A stretch of DNA of 64,000 bases from an uncultured Spartobacteria bacterium (GTDB lineage: Bacteria > Verrucomicrobiota > Verrucomicrobiia > Chthoniobacterales > Chthoniobacteraceae): assembly GCA_903929475.1 (NCBI GenBank), contig CAIYUV010000176.1, positions 1-64,000 of the forward strand, in the 5' to 3' direction. A model generated the notes under the pieces. That model was not told the origin of the DNA and did not search any database. It saw nothing but the letters and a program-made list of their open reading frames with translations. Both the position numbers and the translations under genes were made by a program. Below, in pieces: positions 29,790-38,621 of the stretch. Within the stretch, counting starts at the first letter, position 1. Each line of letters opens with the position of its first letter.

Positions 29790-31265
29790 TTACTGCTTCT
29801 GCGTTTTATTTTCCCGGGGAGATTCGCGGACGAAAAGCATGGCTTGCGAAAGGGGTTGTTTCTTGATCCCCGGGCCTTCGATGTGGACTGACAGTTCGGC
29901 TTCACCAGGGCCTTGAAAGTAGGTGATGGTGATTGGGTGCAGGCCGACTGCGAGACGAATCATGCCAGCGCTTTCACTCGAACCGTGCAAACCGTCGTTG
30001 TCCACGACGAGACGGTCTCCGATGTATAGCCGGCTTCCATCGTCCGATTTGGTGTAGAATGTGTAGAGACCCTCGGCGGGCACTTTCACGAATCCAGTGT
30101 AGCGAATGCCGTATCCCTGACCGCCGGATGCATGCACTTCGAGCGTCGGCTTGTCGGTCTTTCCCGTGGCGGCTGGCTTGAGGGTGTTGAAATCGGGTAG
30201 GTGTTCCCACATTCCAACGTAAGTGGCGAAGTTCAACCCCGGCACCATGCCTTCGGGATCGACAGGTTTTGTCGAAGGCATCTCGGCGAGCGTGCAAGTG
30301 GCGTTGACAGTCTGATCGCCGCGGGCCAGTTGCAGGTCCAGTTTCTGAAGCGGTTTTCTTTCGATCAGGGCGATGTGAAAATCAATACCGTGGCGGATTT
30401 CCGCTTTGTTGATTGTTCGGATCACATCACCGGGACGCACGTCGGCGAGTGCAGCCGGAGATCCCGGGGCCACGCTGGTGACGACGGCTTTTTCAGCCAG
30501 CATGTTCACCTCGATGCCCAGCCAGAAGCCATAGCGCTCCTGCGCGCACAACATGCGCGGAAACACTTCCCGCACACGGTCAACGGTGATGGCAAAGCCG
30601 ATGTTCTCGGCGTCGTTCTTCTTGCCGGTGACAACGCCGATTTGTTCTCCGAGCACGTTGATCAGCGGGCCGCCGGAGTTGCCGGGATTCACGGCGGCGC
30701 TGGTCTGGACGAGCCACGGATGAAAGGCGCCCGGCATAGCGCTGGCGCGATTGAGGCCACTAATGATTCCCGTTGATACCGAATGGGCAAGCCCGCCTGG
30801 ATCGCCAATGACCACGACGGGTTCACCCAGCATCAAATCGTGGCTGCGGCCGATTGGCAGCGGCTGCAGCGGGGCGGGGGCGTCAATTTTTGCGAGCGCA
30901 AGATCCTCGAACGACCAGCCAGCGATCACGCGCATTGCGAACCAGCGATTTCCCGGAAGCAGGGCCATGGCCTCGGTGCTGCCTTCGATGACGTGGTGGT
31001 TGGTAAGGATATAACCTTCCGGGTGGATGATGGTGCCGCTGCCGGTGGTGAGAACCACGACGCCGGGCTTGTCCGTTGCCTTCGCCGTCCGGATTGCGAC
31101 TACCGAAGGCAGACATCGCTCGATGAGTTTCACCGTCTCCGTGCGTCGGGGCGATTCCTGAGGTGTAACGTCTGCGGCGCGCAAATTAGCGACTTGGAAG
31201 GCGAGGGTTATGAAGATCAGGGCCATGCCGATTGCCCGGGTATTGCGATCCGATTTTGTTTTCAT
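29790..31265 (-). CDS. Secreted S1C (HtrA/DegP-like) serine protease with PDZ and C-terminal PA14-like domain
   Basis: Catalytic triad contexts LTNHHVIEG, FEDLALAKID, NPGNSGGPLINV; PDZ APGSPAALADVRPGDVIRTINK; PA14-like YVGMWEHLPDF...RYTGFVKVPAEGLYTFYTKSDDGSRLYIGDRLVVDNDGLHG. Confidence 0.92.
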   Translation of the reverse strand: MKTKSDRNTRAIGMALIFITLAFQVANLRAADVTPQESPRRTETVKLIERCLPSVVAIRTAKATDKPGVVVLTTGSGTIIHPEGYILTNHHVIEGSTEAMALLPGNRWFAMRVIAGWSFEDLALAKIDAPAPLQPLPIGRSHDLMLGEPVVVIGDPGGLAHSVSTGIISGLNRASAMPGAFHPWLVQTSAAVNPGNSGGPLINVLGEQIGVVTGKKNDAENIGFAITVDRVREVFPRMLCAQERYGFWLGIEVNMLAEKAVVTSVAPGSPAALADVRPGDVIRTINKAEIRHGIDFHIALIERKPLQKLDLQLARGDQTVNATCTLAEMPSTKPVDPEGMVPGLNFATYVGMWEHLPDFNTLKPAATGKTDKPTLEVHASGGQGYGIRYTGFVKVPAEGLYTFYTKSDDGSRLYIGDRLVVDNDGLHGSSESAGMIRLAVGLHPITITYFQGPGEAELSVHIEGPGIKKQPLSQAMLFVRESPRENKTQKQ

Positions 31266-31413
31266 GGCACTGGTGATTTTGGAATCAGACGAGGGCGTTG
31301 TGCATGATATTTTCGTTCAAGTCGGTGAGGGAAACACGGATTGGGATCAGGTTTTTCATGGGATGGCAGTTGGATCATGTGATGAATTTCGAGCGTGGAA
31401 GCGCGTTGGCAGG

Positions 31414-32331
31414 CTATTTCAACGGCGGGGCGGGCTCTGGTTTGCCATTCGTGCTCAGGATTTGAAAGTGATGCACGCCGGCGGCAAGCGGGTGTTCGCT
31501 CGTCCACACGATTTGCTTGTCCGGCGTTACCTCAACCATCGAGATGCCCTTGTTGGCGGCGTGACTGCCGACGACGGTATTTCCATTGGCCAGCCGCTGC
31601 GCGCCGCAAGTATCTTTGAACAGCCCTTTCACGTCCTCATTGGTCACTTTCCAGACAATCTCCCCGCGCCCGTTGAACTCCACCGCTTTGAGTCCGTGGG
31701 TGAGTGTCGTGAGGGTGTTGCCGTTCTCCAGACGGATCGAGGTGAAGGGCCAGTTCTCCGCCTTGCGTCCGCCGATCTCGTCGAGGTCGGTTTTTAAGGT
31801 GTTCACGATCTTCCCATCGGGCGCGTATTCCTTGATGGCGAAGGCCAGCAGGTGCGGAGCGAGATAGTTCCCATTTTTCAACTTCCGCGCCATGCGAGTC
31901 TGCATGTGGGCATTGTCCGTCTCGGGCTGTAGCGGAAAATCCACGACGACCTCGCCCTTGCTATTGACCTCCATCAGCCGCGGCTTCGGCCCCTCCTCCG
32001 TGATGAGCGTGTTGCCGTTGGCCAGTCGCTCCGTGGTGCCGATCTCTTTGTTTTCCGCACTCCGCTTGTAAGTAAAAACGATCTGCTTGTCGCGAGTCAC
32101 CTCTTCCACGCGGTCGGTAAACGCGAGCAGCACATTGCCATTTGGGAGCACGAAGCCGTCGCGCGTCCCGCCTGCATATTCCCACTCTGCCTTACCGTCC
32201 TCGCCGATGATGGCCGTTTTGCCTCCCATAACGAGATAGGAGTGGCGGATGCCGTCTTCTGCAAATGCCGCATCAACAAAGTTGGCGAAGGCGATGAGGA
32301 CGAATGTGCGGACGATGGATTTAAGTTTCAT
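31414..32331 (-). CDS. Secreted beta-propeller/PQQ-like repeat protein
   Basis: MKLKSIVRTFVLIAFANFVDAAFAEDGIRHSYLVMGG... with repeated (R)LANGNT/LPNGNV/LENGNT motifs. Confidence 0.8.
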   Translation of the reverse strand: MKLKSIVRTFVLIAFANFVDAAFAEDGIRHSYLVMGGKTAIIGEDGKAEWEYAGGTRDGFVLPNGNVLLAFTDRVEEVTRDKQIVFTYKRSAENKEIGTTERLANGNTLITEEGPKPRLMEVNSKGEVVVDFPLQPETDNAHMQTRMARKLKNGNYLAPHLLAFAIKEYAPDGKIVNTLKTDLDEIGGRKAENWPFTSIRLENGNTLTTLTHGLKAVEFNGRGEIVWKVTNEDVKGLFKDTCGAQRLANGNTVVGSHAANKGISMVEVTPDKQIVWTSEHPLAAGVHHFQILSTNGKPEPAPPLK

Positions 32332-32362
32332 AGGTTGTTTGAAAAGTGTGCGAAGCCTTCCC

Positions 32363-33796
32363 TCAAGCGAGGATATCACGCACCACATTCCCGCGCACGT
32401 CGGTGAGGCGGATGTCGCGACCGCTGAAACGGTAGGTGAGTTTGGTGTGATCGAGGCCGAGGAGGTGGAGCATTGTTGCGTGGAGGTCGTGGATTTCGAG
32501 CGGGTTTTCCACGGCTCGATAGCCCCATTCATCGGTCGCGCCGTAGGAGATGCCGGAGCGGACGCCGCCGCCGGCCATCCACACGCTGAAGCCATATTCG
32601 TGATGGTCGCGTCCGTCGGAACCCTGTGCGAAAGGCGTGCGTCCAAATTCGCCGGCCCAGACGACAAGCGTTGTGTCGAGCAGCCCGCGCTGCTTTAAAT
32701 CGGCGAGCAGACCCGCGATCGGCTGGTCCACCGCAAGGGCGTTGTTGCCGTGGTTTTTGACGAGATTTTGATGCGCGTCCCAGCGGCTGTAGCCGTCCAC
32801 CATCGGGATGGTCAGTTCGATGAAGCGCACCCCGCGTTCGACCATGCGCCGCGCGATCAGGCATTCCCGTGCGTAGGTCTGGGTGTGCGGAAAGGCGGCG
32901 TCCATGCCGTAGAGTTTTTTCGTCGCCGCGCTTTCGCCGCTGAGGTCGAGCAACTCGGGGATCGTGGCCTGCATTCGTCCGGCCAGCTCGGCGTTGGCGA
33001 TGGCGCTTTCGAGCGCGTCACTGCCTCCGGAATCGGCGAGGCTGAGACGGTTCAGTTGTTCCGCAAAGCGACGCTTTGCGAGCTGCTGCGCCGGTGCTTT
33101 TTCGCCGGGCACGATGTTGGCCAGCGGCGTGCCGTTCGCGTTGAGCAGCGAACCCTGATAGCTGGCAGGCAGGAATCCGCTGCCAAAGCAATCGAGCCCG
33201 CCGGAGGGAATCTGGCCGCCGTTGAGCACTACAAATCCGGGGAGGTTTTCATTAAAACTGCCGAGACCGTAGGCAACCCACGCGCCCATGCTGGGCCGGC
33301 CCTGGAGTCCGAGGCCGCTGTGCAGGAAATAGTTTGCGCTCGTGTGCTCGGGAAACGACGAGGTCATTGAATTGATCACACACAGATCATCGGCCTGCTT
33401 CGCGATGTGTGGAAACAGATCGCTGATCCACAGTCCGCATTGCCCGCGCTGTTTGAACGCCCACGGCGATTTCATCACCGTGCCGATGTTTTCAAACTGC
33501 GTCTTCTCCAGCTTCCCGATGGTCTGCCGCGGATTTTTCCCGTGATGCTTTTCGAGCATCGGCTTGTAATCGAAACTGTCCACATGCGACACAGCGCCCT
33601 CCATGAAGAGGAAGATCACGCTCTTCGCCTTTGCTGGAAAATGCGGCACCCGCATGAAGCCTGCGCGCGCAGCCGCGGCGCGCGATTGCTCGCCCAGCAG
33701 AGCAGAAAGCGCCATCGCGCCAAAGCCCGTCGCCGCCTGCCGCAGCATGGTGCGGCGGGAAATGTGCGGACACGGCAGAGGATCGTGTTTGTTCAT
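32363..33796 (-). CDS. DUF1501 domain protein, Tat-type signal (copy 1)
   Basis: ISRRTMLRQAATGFGAMALSALLG; FLFMEGAVSHVDSFDYKPMLEKHHGK; TLVVWAGEFGRTPFAQGSDGRDHHEYGFSVWMAGGGVRSG; ATGA overlap with upstream gene. Confidence 0.93.
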   Translation of the reverse strand: MNKHDPLPCPHISRRTMLRQAATGFGAMALSALLGEQSRAAAARAGFMRVPHFPAKAKSVIFLFMEGAVSHVDSFDYKPMLEKHHGKNPRQTIGKLEKTQFENIGTVMKSPWAFKQRGQCGLWISDLFPHIAKQADDLCVINSMTSSFPEHTSANYFLHSGLGLQGRPSMGAWVAYGLGSFNENLPGFVVLNGGQIPSGGLDCFGSGFLPASYQGSLLNANGTPLANIVPGEKAPAQQLAKRRFAEQLNRLSLADSGGSDALESAIANAELAGRMQATIPELLDLSGESAATKKLYGMDAAFPHTQTYARECLIARRMVERGVRFIELTIPMVDGYSRWDAHQNLVKNHGNNALAVDQPIAGLLADLKQRGLLDTTLVVWAGEFGRTPFAQGSDGRDHHEYGFSVWMAGGGVRSGISYGATDEWGYRAVENPLEIHDLHATMLHLLGLDHTKLTYRFSGRDIRLTDVRGNVVRDILA

Positions 33797-36700
33797 TTCA
33801 AGTAGATGAAATCGTTGGCGTTCAAAAGTGCGTGGCAAAATTCCGACCAGACGGCGGATTCGGGTTCGCCGGGATGAAGCTGGCGCAATTCGTCCACGGA
33901 GGCGAGTGAGAGCTGCGTTTCATCCGCCGTCGGGGGGCGGGTGCAGGCGGTTTCGAAAATCCAAGTGATGCGCGCGTCGGCTGTTGCGTTCGGCGTTTCC
34001 CGCAGGAGGCGCGCGGCCCACACGGACGCCTGCTCGCGGACGAAGGGGTCATTCATCATCACGAGCGACTGTGCGGGGACGTTTGTCACGTTGCGGCGAC
34101 CCACGGTGCTGAAAGGCGTGGGAAAATCGAAGGCCAGCATCATCGTCGGGAGAAAATTGCGAAGCGTCGCTGTGTAAATGCTACGCCTCCCGCCGCCGTC
34201 GAGCGGGCCGCTCTTGTCCGGGCGTCCGCGACCAACGATAAACTCGGTGAGATGCACGGGGACGGGCGGGCCGCAGAGCTTCGGGTCGAAGCGGCCCGAG
34301 ACGACGAGCAGCGCGTCATGGATCGACTCGGCTTCGAGTCGCCGGACAGGCATGCGGTGCAGGAGCAGGTTGGAGGGATCGATTTCCTCCGCGTGCGTAT
34401 CCGCTGCCCGGCTGCTGCGCGCAAAGGCGTCGGTAAGGACAAGTCGGCGGATGAGGCGTTTGAGCGACCATGCGTCGTCGTGGACGAACTGCCACGCGAG
34501 GTGGTCGAGGAGTTCCGGGTGCGTGGGGCGCTCGCCGAGGTAGCCGAAGTTATCCACCGTCGGCACGATGCCGCGGCCAAAAAGGTGATGCCACACGCGG
34601 TTGACCATGACGCGCGCGACGAGAGGATTTGCGGTGTCGGTGAGTTGGCGGGCGAGTTCGGCACGACCACTCGTTTGCACGGTCGTGATACGCGGCAGGC
34701 CCAGTGCCTCGGGCAATCCGCGGGGAGCGACGGCTCCGGGTCGCGTGGGTTTGCCGCGGATGAGAATGTTTTCGTCCACGCCGGTGCCGTCGGCCCACGA
34801 AACGGCGGTGGGTGAATCCCAGCGGATGGTCTTCGCCAGCGCATCCTGCTCGCGGAAAAAATCGGCGGCGGCAGTGGTGACGGGCGCGGTGGAGACACCG
34901 AGCAATGTGCTGTTTTGCACGAGCCAGTCGGCCAGCGGTGCGAGACGCGAGTCCATGCCCGTCTTTCCCGTCGCCAGCATCCCGACTGCCGCTGAGCAAT
35001 CCTCCTGCAATGCTTCCGCCACGTCGCGCAGCGATGCGGTATTCTCTTTTGGCCGCCATGATTCCACTGGCAACCATGCCGGTGTCTGTGGCGCTTCCAC
35101 CACCATGAGCACGTCCAGACCCGTCGAGTCCTGCGGCGAAAATTCAAGATGCAGACGATCCCCCGCATAGGTGCTCAGATCGTGCGTCATCCAGCGCACA
35201 CGGTCGCCGGTGTCGAATTTTGTGACCAGTCGCTCGTGCAGCCCGCCTGCGATCATGATGTGCGAGTCCACGCCTGCATAAACCTGCACTTTGCCCCGGA
35301 GCAGATAGTGGAGGCGTCCCGTGCCCAGCGTGAATTTCGGTGTGAGCAGCGTCTTTCCCGCGCGGTCGGCCGCGCCGAGATTGCCCGAGTCTTTTTCCGT
35401 GCCGGGCGCGAGCGCGAGCCTGTTCCAATAGGCGTCGCTGCTCGCCGCACCGCAGGGCATCACACGGGCGACTGGGCGTTCCAGCGTCGTGCCCAAAACC
35501 ACTTCGCATGCGAGGAGTGGTCGCGTGCCGAAAGCCGGGCCGTCGCTCTTCCATGGCGTAACTCCCGGCTTGGTGAAATCGGCGATGATTTTCGTCTCTG
35601 GCGGGAGCGCGGAACGGGGAGTATTCCATTTGGCGAACAGATCAGGAAACCGCGTGGGGTTTTCCACGTAGGGCTCGTGCGCGAGCATCGTGTAGAAATG
35701 TAGCGGATGCGCAGGATCAGCGGAGGCCTTTTTCAATTGATCTACCCACGTGGCGAGCTGCTTGGCGTCTAGGCCCGAGGCCGAGGCGACAGCCTCCGTC
35801 TTCTCTCCAAACAACACCCGCCGCGCAGCCAGCAGATGCGTCGCTATCGTTTCCACACCGGGACGCACCGATGTCGCGAATGCCACCGCGATTTTCTGCG
35901 TATGTTTCGCGCGCAGGTTCGCCAGTTCGGTCGCGGCGCGCGCGTGAGACTCCATCGTTTCAAAACGCACCTGCCGGAACGGCGAGCCAAGCACGAAGCC
36001 GCAGAGCGCATAGTAATCCTTCTGAGTGATCGCATCGAATTTGTGATCGTGGCAGCGCGCGCAGGCGACAGTCAGGCCGAGGAACGCCTTCGAGAGCACG
36101 TCCACCTTGTTGTCCACGCGCTCACATTCGTCCTGCCGGATGTCCACCGGATTATGAATCTCTTCGCCAAGAAACGCCCAGCCTGTCGCGAGCACGGATT
36201 CATTCGCTCCGGTGGCCGGATTGATCCGCGGCGGCAGCACATCGCCAGCGATGTGTTCGGCGACGAAGCTGTTGTATGGCACGTCGGCATTGAGCGAGCG
36301 GATGAGGTAGTCGCGATATTGCCATGCGTTCGCGATGATGTAGTCGCCTTCGTGGCCGCGCGTTTCGGCGTAGCGCACCACGTCCATCCAGTGACGCGCC
36401 CATCGCTCGCCGAAGTGCGGAGAAGCCAGCAGTGCATCCACCACGTGCTCGCGGCGCTGCGGCGAGGTGTCGCTGACGAAAGCCTGCATTTGCTCGCGCT
36501 TTGGCGGCAGACCGGTGATTGCGAAATGCACGCGCCTCAGCCACGTAAGATCGTCTGTCAGCGGAGCGGGTGACAAATTCTTCTCGCGGAGTTTCGCCAT
36601 GATGAAACGATCCACATCGGTTGTGCCAGGAGCCTCCGGCACCTTCTGGCGCTGCGGTGTCTGCCAAATCCATGGGAGCCGTTTCTTCCGGGCCTCGATG

Positions 36701-37173
36701 TTAAATTTCTCCTTCTCAGAAATAGTCACCTTCGCAGCACCCTGCGGCCACGGAGCGCCCGCTTTGATCCACTCCGCGAGATCCGCGATGATCGCATCCG
36801 ACAGCTTCGGCCCCGCTTTTACAGGCGGCATGATCAAATCCTTGTCCACATGACGCACTGCTTTCAGCAGCAGACTTTCATCCGCTTTTCCTGGCACGAT
36901 CACATCGCCGGAATCGCCTCCTTTCATCAGCGCCTCGCGCGAATCCATCCGCAGTCCGCCCTTTTGTTTTTCCGCTCCGTGACACTCCACGCAATTGTCG
37001 TGCAGCACAGGACGGATGCGCTTTTCAAAAAAATCTCCATCACCAGCGATGGCGGCATCTGCATTGGAGGGAGAAAAAGCGAAGACCAAAAATGCCGCAA
37101 TGGCAGTGCGCATGAGGGGTAGAAAAGCTTGGCGAAATTTAACTGCCACTATTCCGCCGGAGTGATCACTCAC
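33793..37173 (-). CDS. PSCyt1-DUF1549-DUF1553 protein (copy 1, 1126 aa)
   Basis: RPVLHDNCVECHGAEKQKGGLRMDSREALMKGGDSG; CARCHDHKFDAITQKDYYAL; ANPLVARVMVNRVWHHLFGRGIVPTVDNFGYLGERPTHPELLDHLA. Confidence 0.95.
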   Translation of the reverse strand: MSDHSGGIVAVKFRQAFLPLMRTAIAAFLVFAFSPSNADAAIAGDGDFFEKRIRPVLHDNCVECHGAEKQKGGLRMDSREALMKGGDSGDVIVPGKADESLLLKAVRHVDKDLIMPPVKAGPKLSDAIIADLAEWIKAGAPWPQGAAKVTISEKEKFNIEARKKRLPWIWQTPQRQKVPEAPGTTDVDRFIMAKLREKNLSPAPLTDDLTWLRRVHFAITGLPPKREQMQAFVSDTSPQRREHVVDALLASPHFGERWARHWMDVVRYAETRGHEGDYIIANAWQYRDYLIRSLNADVPYNSFVAEHIAGDVLPPRINPATGANESVLATGWAFLGEEIHNPVDIRQDECERVDNKVDVLSKAFLGLTVACARCHDHKFDAITQKDYYALCGFVLGSPFRQVRFETMESHARAATELANLRAKHTQKIAVAFATSVRPGVETIATHLLAARRVLFGEKTEAVASASGLDAKQLATWVDQLKKASADPAHPLHFYTMLAHEPYVENPTRFPDLFAKWNTPRSALPPETKIIADFTKPGVTPWKSDGPAFGTRPLLACEVVLGTTLERPVARVMPCGAASSDAYWNRLALAPGTEKDSGNLGAADRAGKTLLTPKFTLGTGRLHYLLRGKVQVYAGVDSHIMIAGGLHERLVTKFDTGDRVRWMTHDLSTYAGDRLHLEFSPQDSTGLDVLMVVEAPQTPAWLPVESWRPKENTASLRDVAEALQEDCSAAVGMLATGKTGMDSRLAPLADWLVQNSTLLGVSTAPVTTAAADFFREQDALAKTIRWDSPTAVSWADGTGVDENILIRGKPTRPGAVAPRGLPEALGLPRITTVQTSGRAELARQLTDTANPLVARVMVNRVWHHLFGRGIVPTVDNFGYLGERPTHPELLDHLAWQFVHDDAWSLKRLIRRLVLTDAFARSSRAADTHAEEIDPSNLLLHRMPVRRLEAESIHDALLVVSGRFDPKLCGPPVPVHLTEFIVGRGRPDKSGPLDGGGRRSIYTATLRNFLPTMMLAFDFPTPFSTVGRRNVTNVPAQSLVMMNDPFVREQASVWAARLLRETPNATADARITWIFETACTRPPTADETQLSLASVDELRQLHPGEPESAVWSEFCHALLNANDFIYLK

Positions 37174-38612
37174 AGGAGAATCTCTTTGATGATTCTGCTC
37201 GGCTCTACGCCGGTGAGACGGTCGTCGAGGCCCTGGTTCTTGAAAGTGAAACGCTGGTGATCGATGCCGAGCAGATGGAGCATCGTGGCGTGCAGGTCGC
37301 GGACGTGGATAGTGCCCTCGACCACGTTGTAGCCGAAGTCGTCCGTCGCGCCGATGGTGATGCCCGGTTTGATGCCGCCGCCGGCCATCCAGATCGTGAA
37401 GCAGCGCGGGTGATGATCGCGGCCGTTCAAGTCGTCGCCTTGCGAGTAGGCGGTGCGGCCAAACTCACCGCCCCATACGACGAGCGTGTCTTCCAACATG
37501 CCGCGCATTTTCAAATCTTTGATCAGCGCGGAAGACGCCTGATCGCAGGAATCAGTCTGACGTTTCATGTCTTTGCGCAGGCCTGTGTGATGGTCCCACC
37601 CGGCGTGGAAAATTTGCACAAAGCGCACATCGCGCTCGGCGAGACGACGCGCCATGAGACACTGGTAGGCGTAGCTGCCGGGCTTCGTCACATTGGGGCC
37701 ATACATGGCGAGGACTTCCTTTGGCTCGCTCGTAAAGTCCATGAGTTGCGGCACCGAGGTCTGCATGCGGTAGGCCATTTCAAACGAATCCATGCGCGCT
37801 TCGATCTCCGGGTCGCCGCTCTGCGCGTGTTGCAGCGCGTTGAGCTGATTGATCGTTCCGATGATTTCGCCGCGGTTGTGATGATCAATGCCCGTCGGGT
37901 TTGAGAGGAAAAGCACGGGGTCGCCTGCGGATTGAAATTGCACGCCTTGAAAGCGGCTCGGGAGAAAACCGTTGTGATAGTATCGGCTGAGGATTGGCTG
38001 ATCGGTGGCGCCGCTGATCATTACGACATACGCAGGCAGATCCTTGCTGGCGTTGCCGAGTCCGTAGTGCATCCACGATCCAAAGGCCGGGCGTCCCGTG
38101 ATGGCGCGGCCCGTCTGGATGAAAGTGACGGCAGGGTCGTGGTTGATGGGTTCGGTTTGCAGCGATTTGATGAAGCACAGTTCGTCCACCACGCTTGCGG
38201 TGTGCGGCATCAACTCGCTGACCCAGGCGCGGCTTTCGCCATGCTGCGCAAATTTGTAGGGCGAGCCAAAAGCGCGGCGTCCTTTGTCGCGCGTCATCAG
38301 CGACACGCGCTGCGTTCCGAGGATGCTCGCCGGAACGTCCTTGCCGTTCTGCTCGTTCAGCACGGGCTTGTAGTCGAAAAGATCGATGTGACTCGGGCCG
38401 CCGGATTGGAAGAGGTAGATGACGCGTTTTGCCTTCGGTGCGAAATGTGGAGCGCCGAGCACGCCGTTGGTCCGACCGCCTTGCAGACCGAGTCCGGAGG
38501 CGATTGCGTCGGTGCCGAGGAGATCGGCCAGTGCCATCATGCCAAAGCCCGTGGCAGTTTGTGAAAGGAAGCGGCGGCGGGAGAGTTGGAATTGAGTTTT
38601 TGCGTCGAGCAT
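37170..38612 (-). CDS. DUF1501 domain protein, Tat-type signal (copy 2)
   Basis: [92 protein letters not shown]. Confidence 0.94.
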   Translation of the reverse strand: MLDAKTQFQLSRRRFLSQTATGFGMMALADLLGTDAIASGLGLQGGRTNGVLGAPHFAPKAKRVIYLFQSGGPSHIDLFDYKPVLNEQNGKDVPASILGTQRVSLMTRDKGRRAFGSPYKFAQHGESRAWVSELMPHTASVVDELCFIKSLQTEPINHDPAVTFIQTGRAITGRPAFGSWMHYGLGNASKDLPAYVVMISGATDQPILSRYYHNGFLPSRFQGVQFQSAGDPVLFLSNPTGIDHHNRGEIIGTINQLNALQHAQSGDPEIEARMDSFEMAYRMQTSVPQLMDFTSEPKEVLAMYGPNVTKPGSYAYQCLMARRLAERDVRFVQIFHAGWDHHTGLRKDMKRQTDSCDQASSALIKDLKMRGMLEDTLVVWGGEFGRTAYSQGDDLNGRDHHPRCFTIWMAGGGIKPGITIGATDDFGYNVVEGTIHVRDLHATMLHLLGIDHQRFTFKNQGLDDRLTGVEPSRIIKEILL

Positions 38613-38621
38613 GGGGCGGTG

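Noticed and set aside
29770-29800. TTGACA hexamer near 29778 as a -35 box
   Set aside because: It is on the + strand while both flanking genes are on the minus strand, and no convincing -10 is seen.
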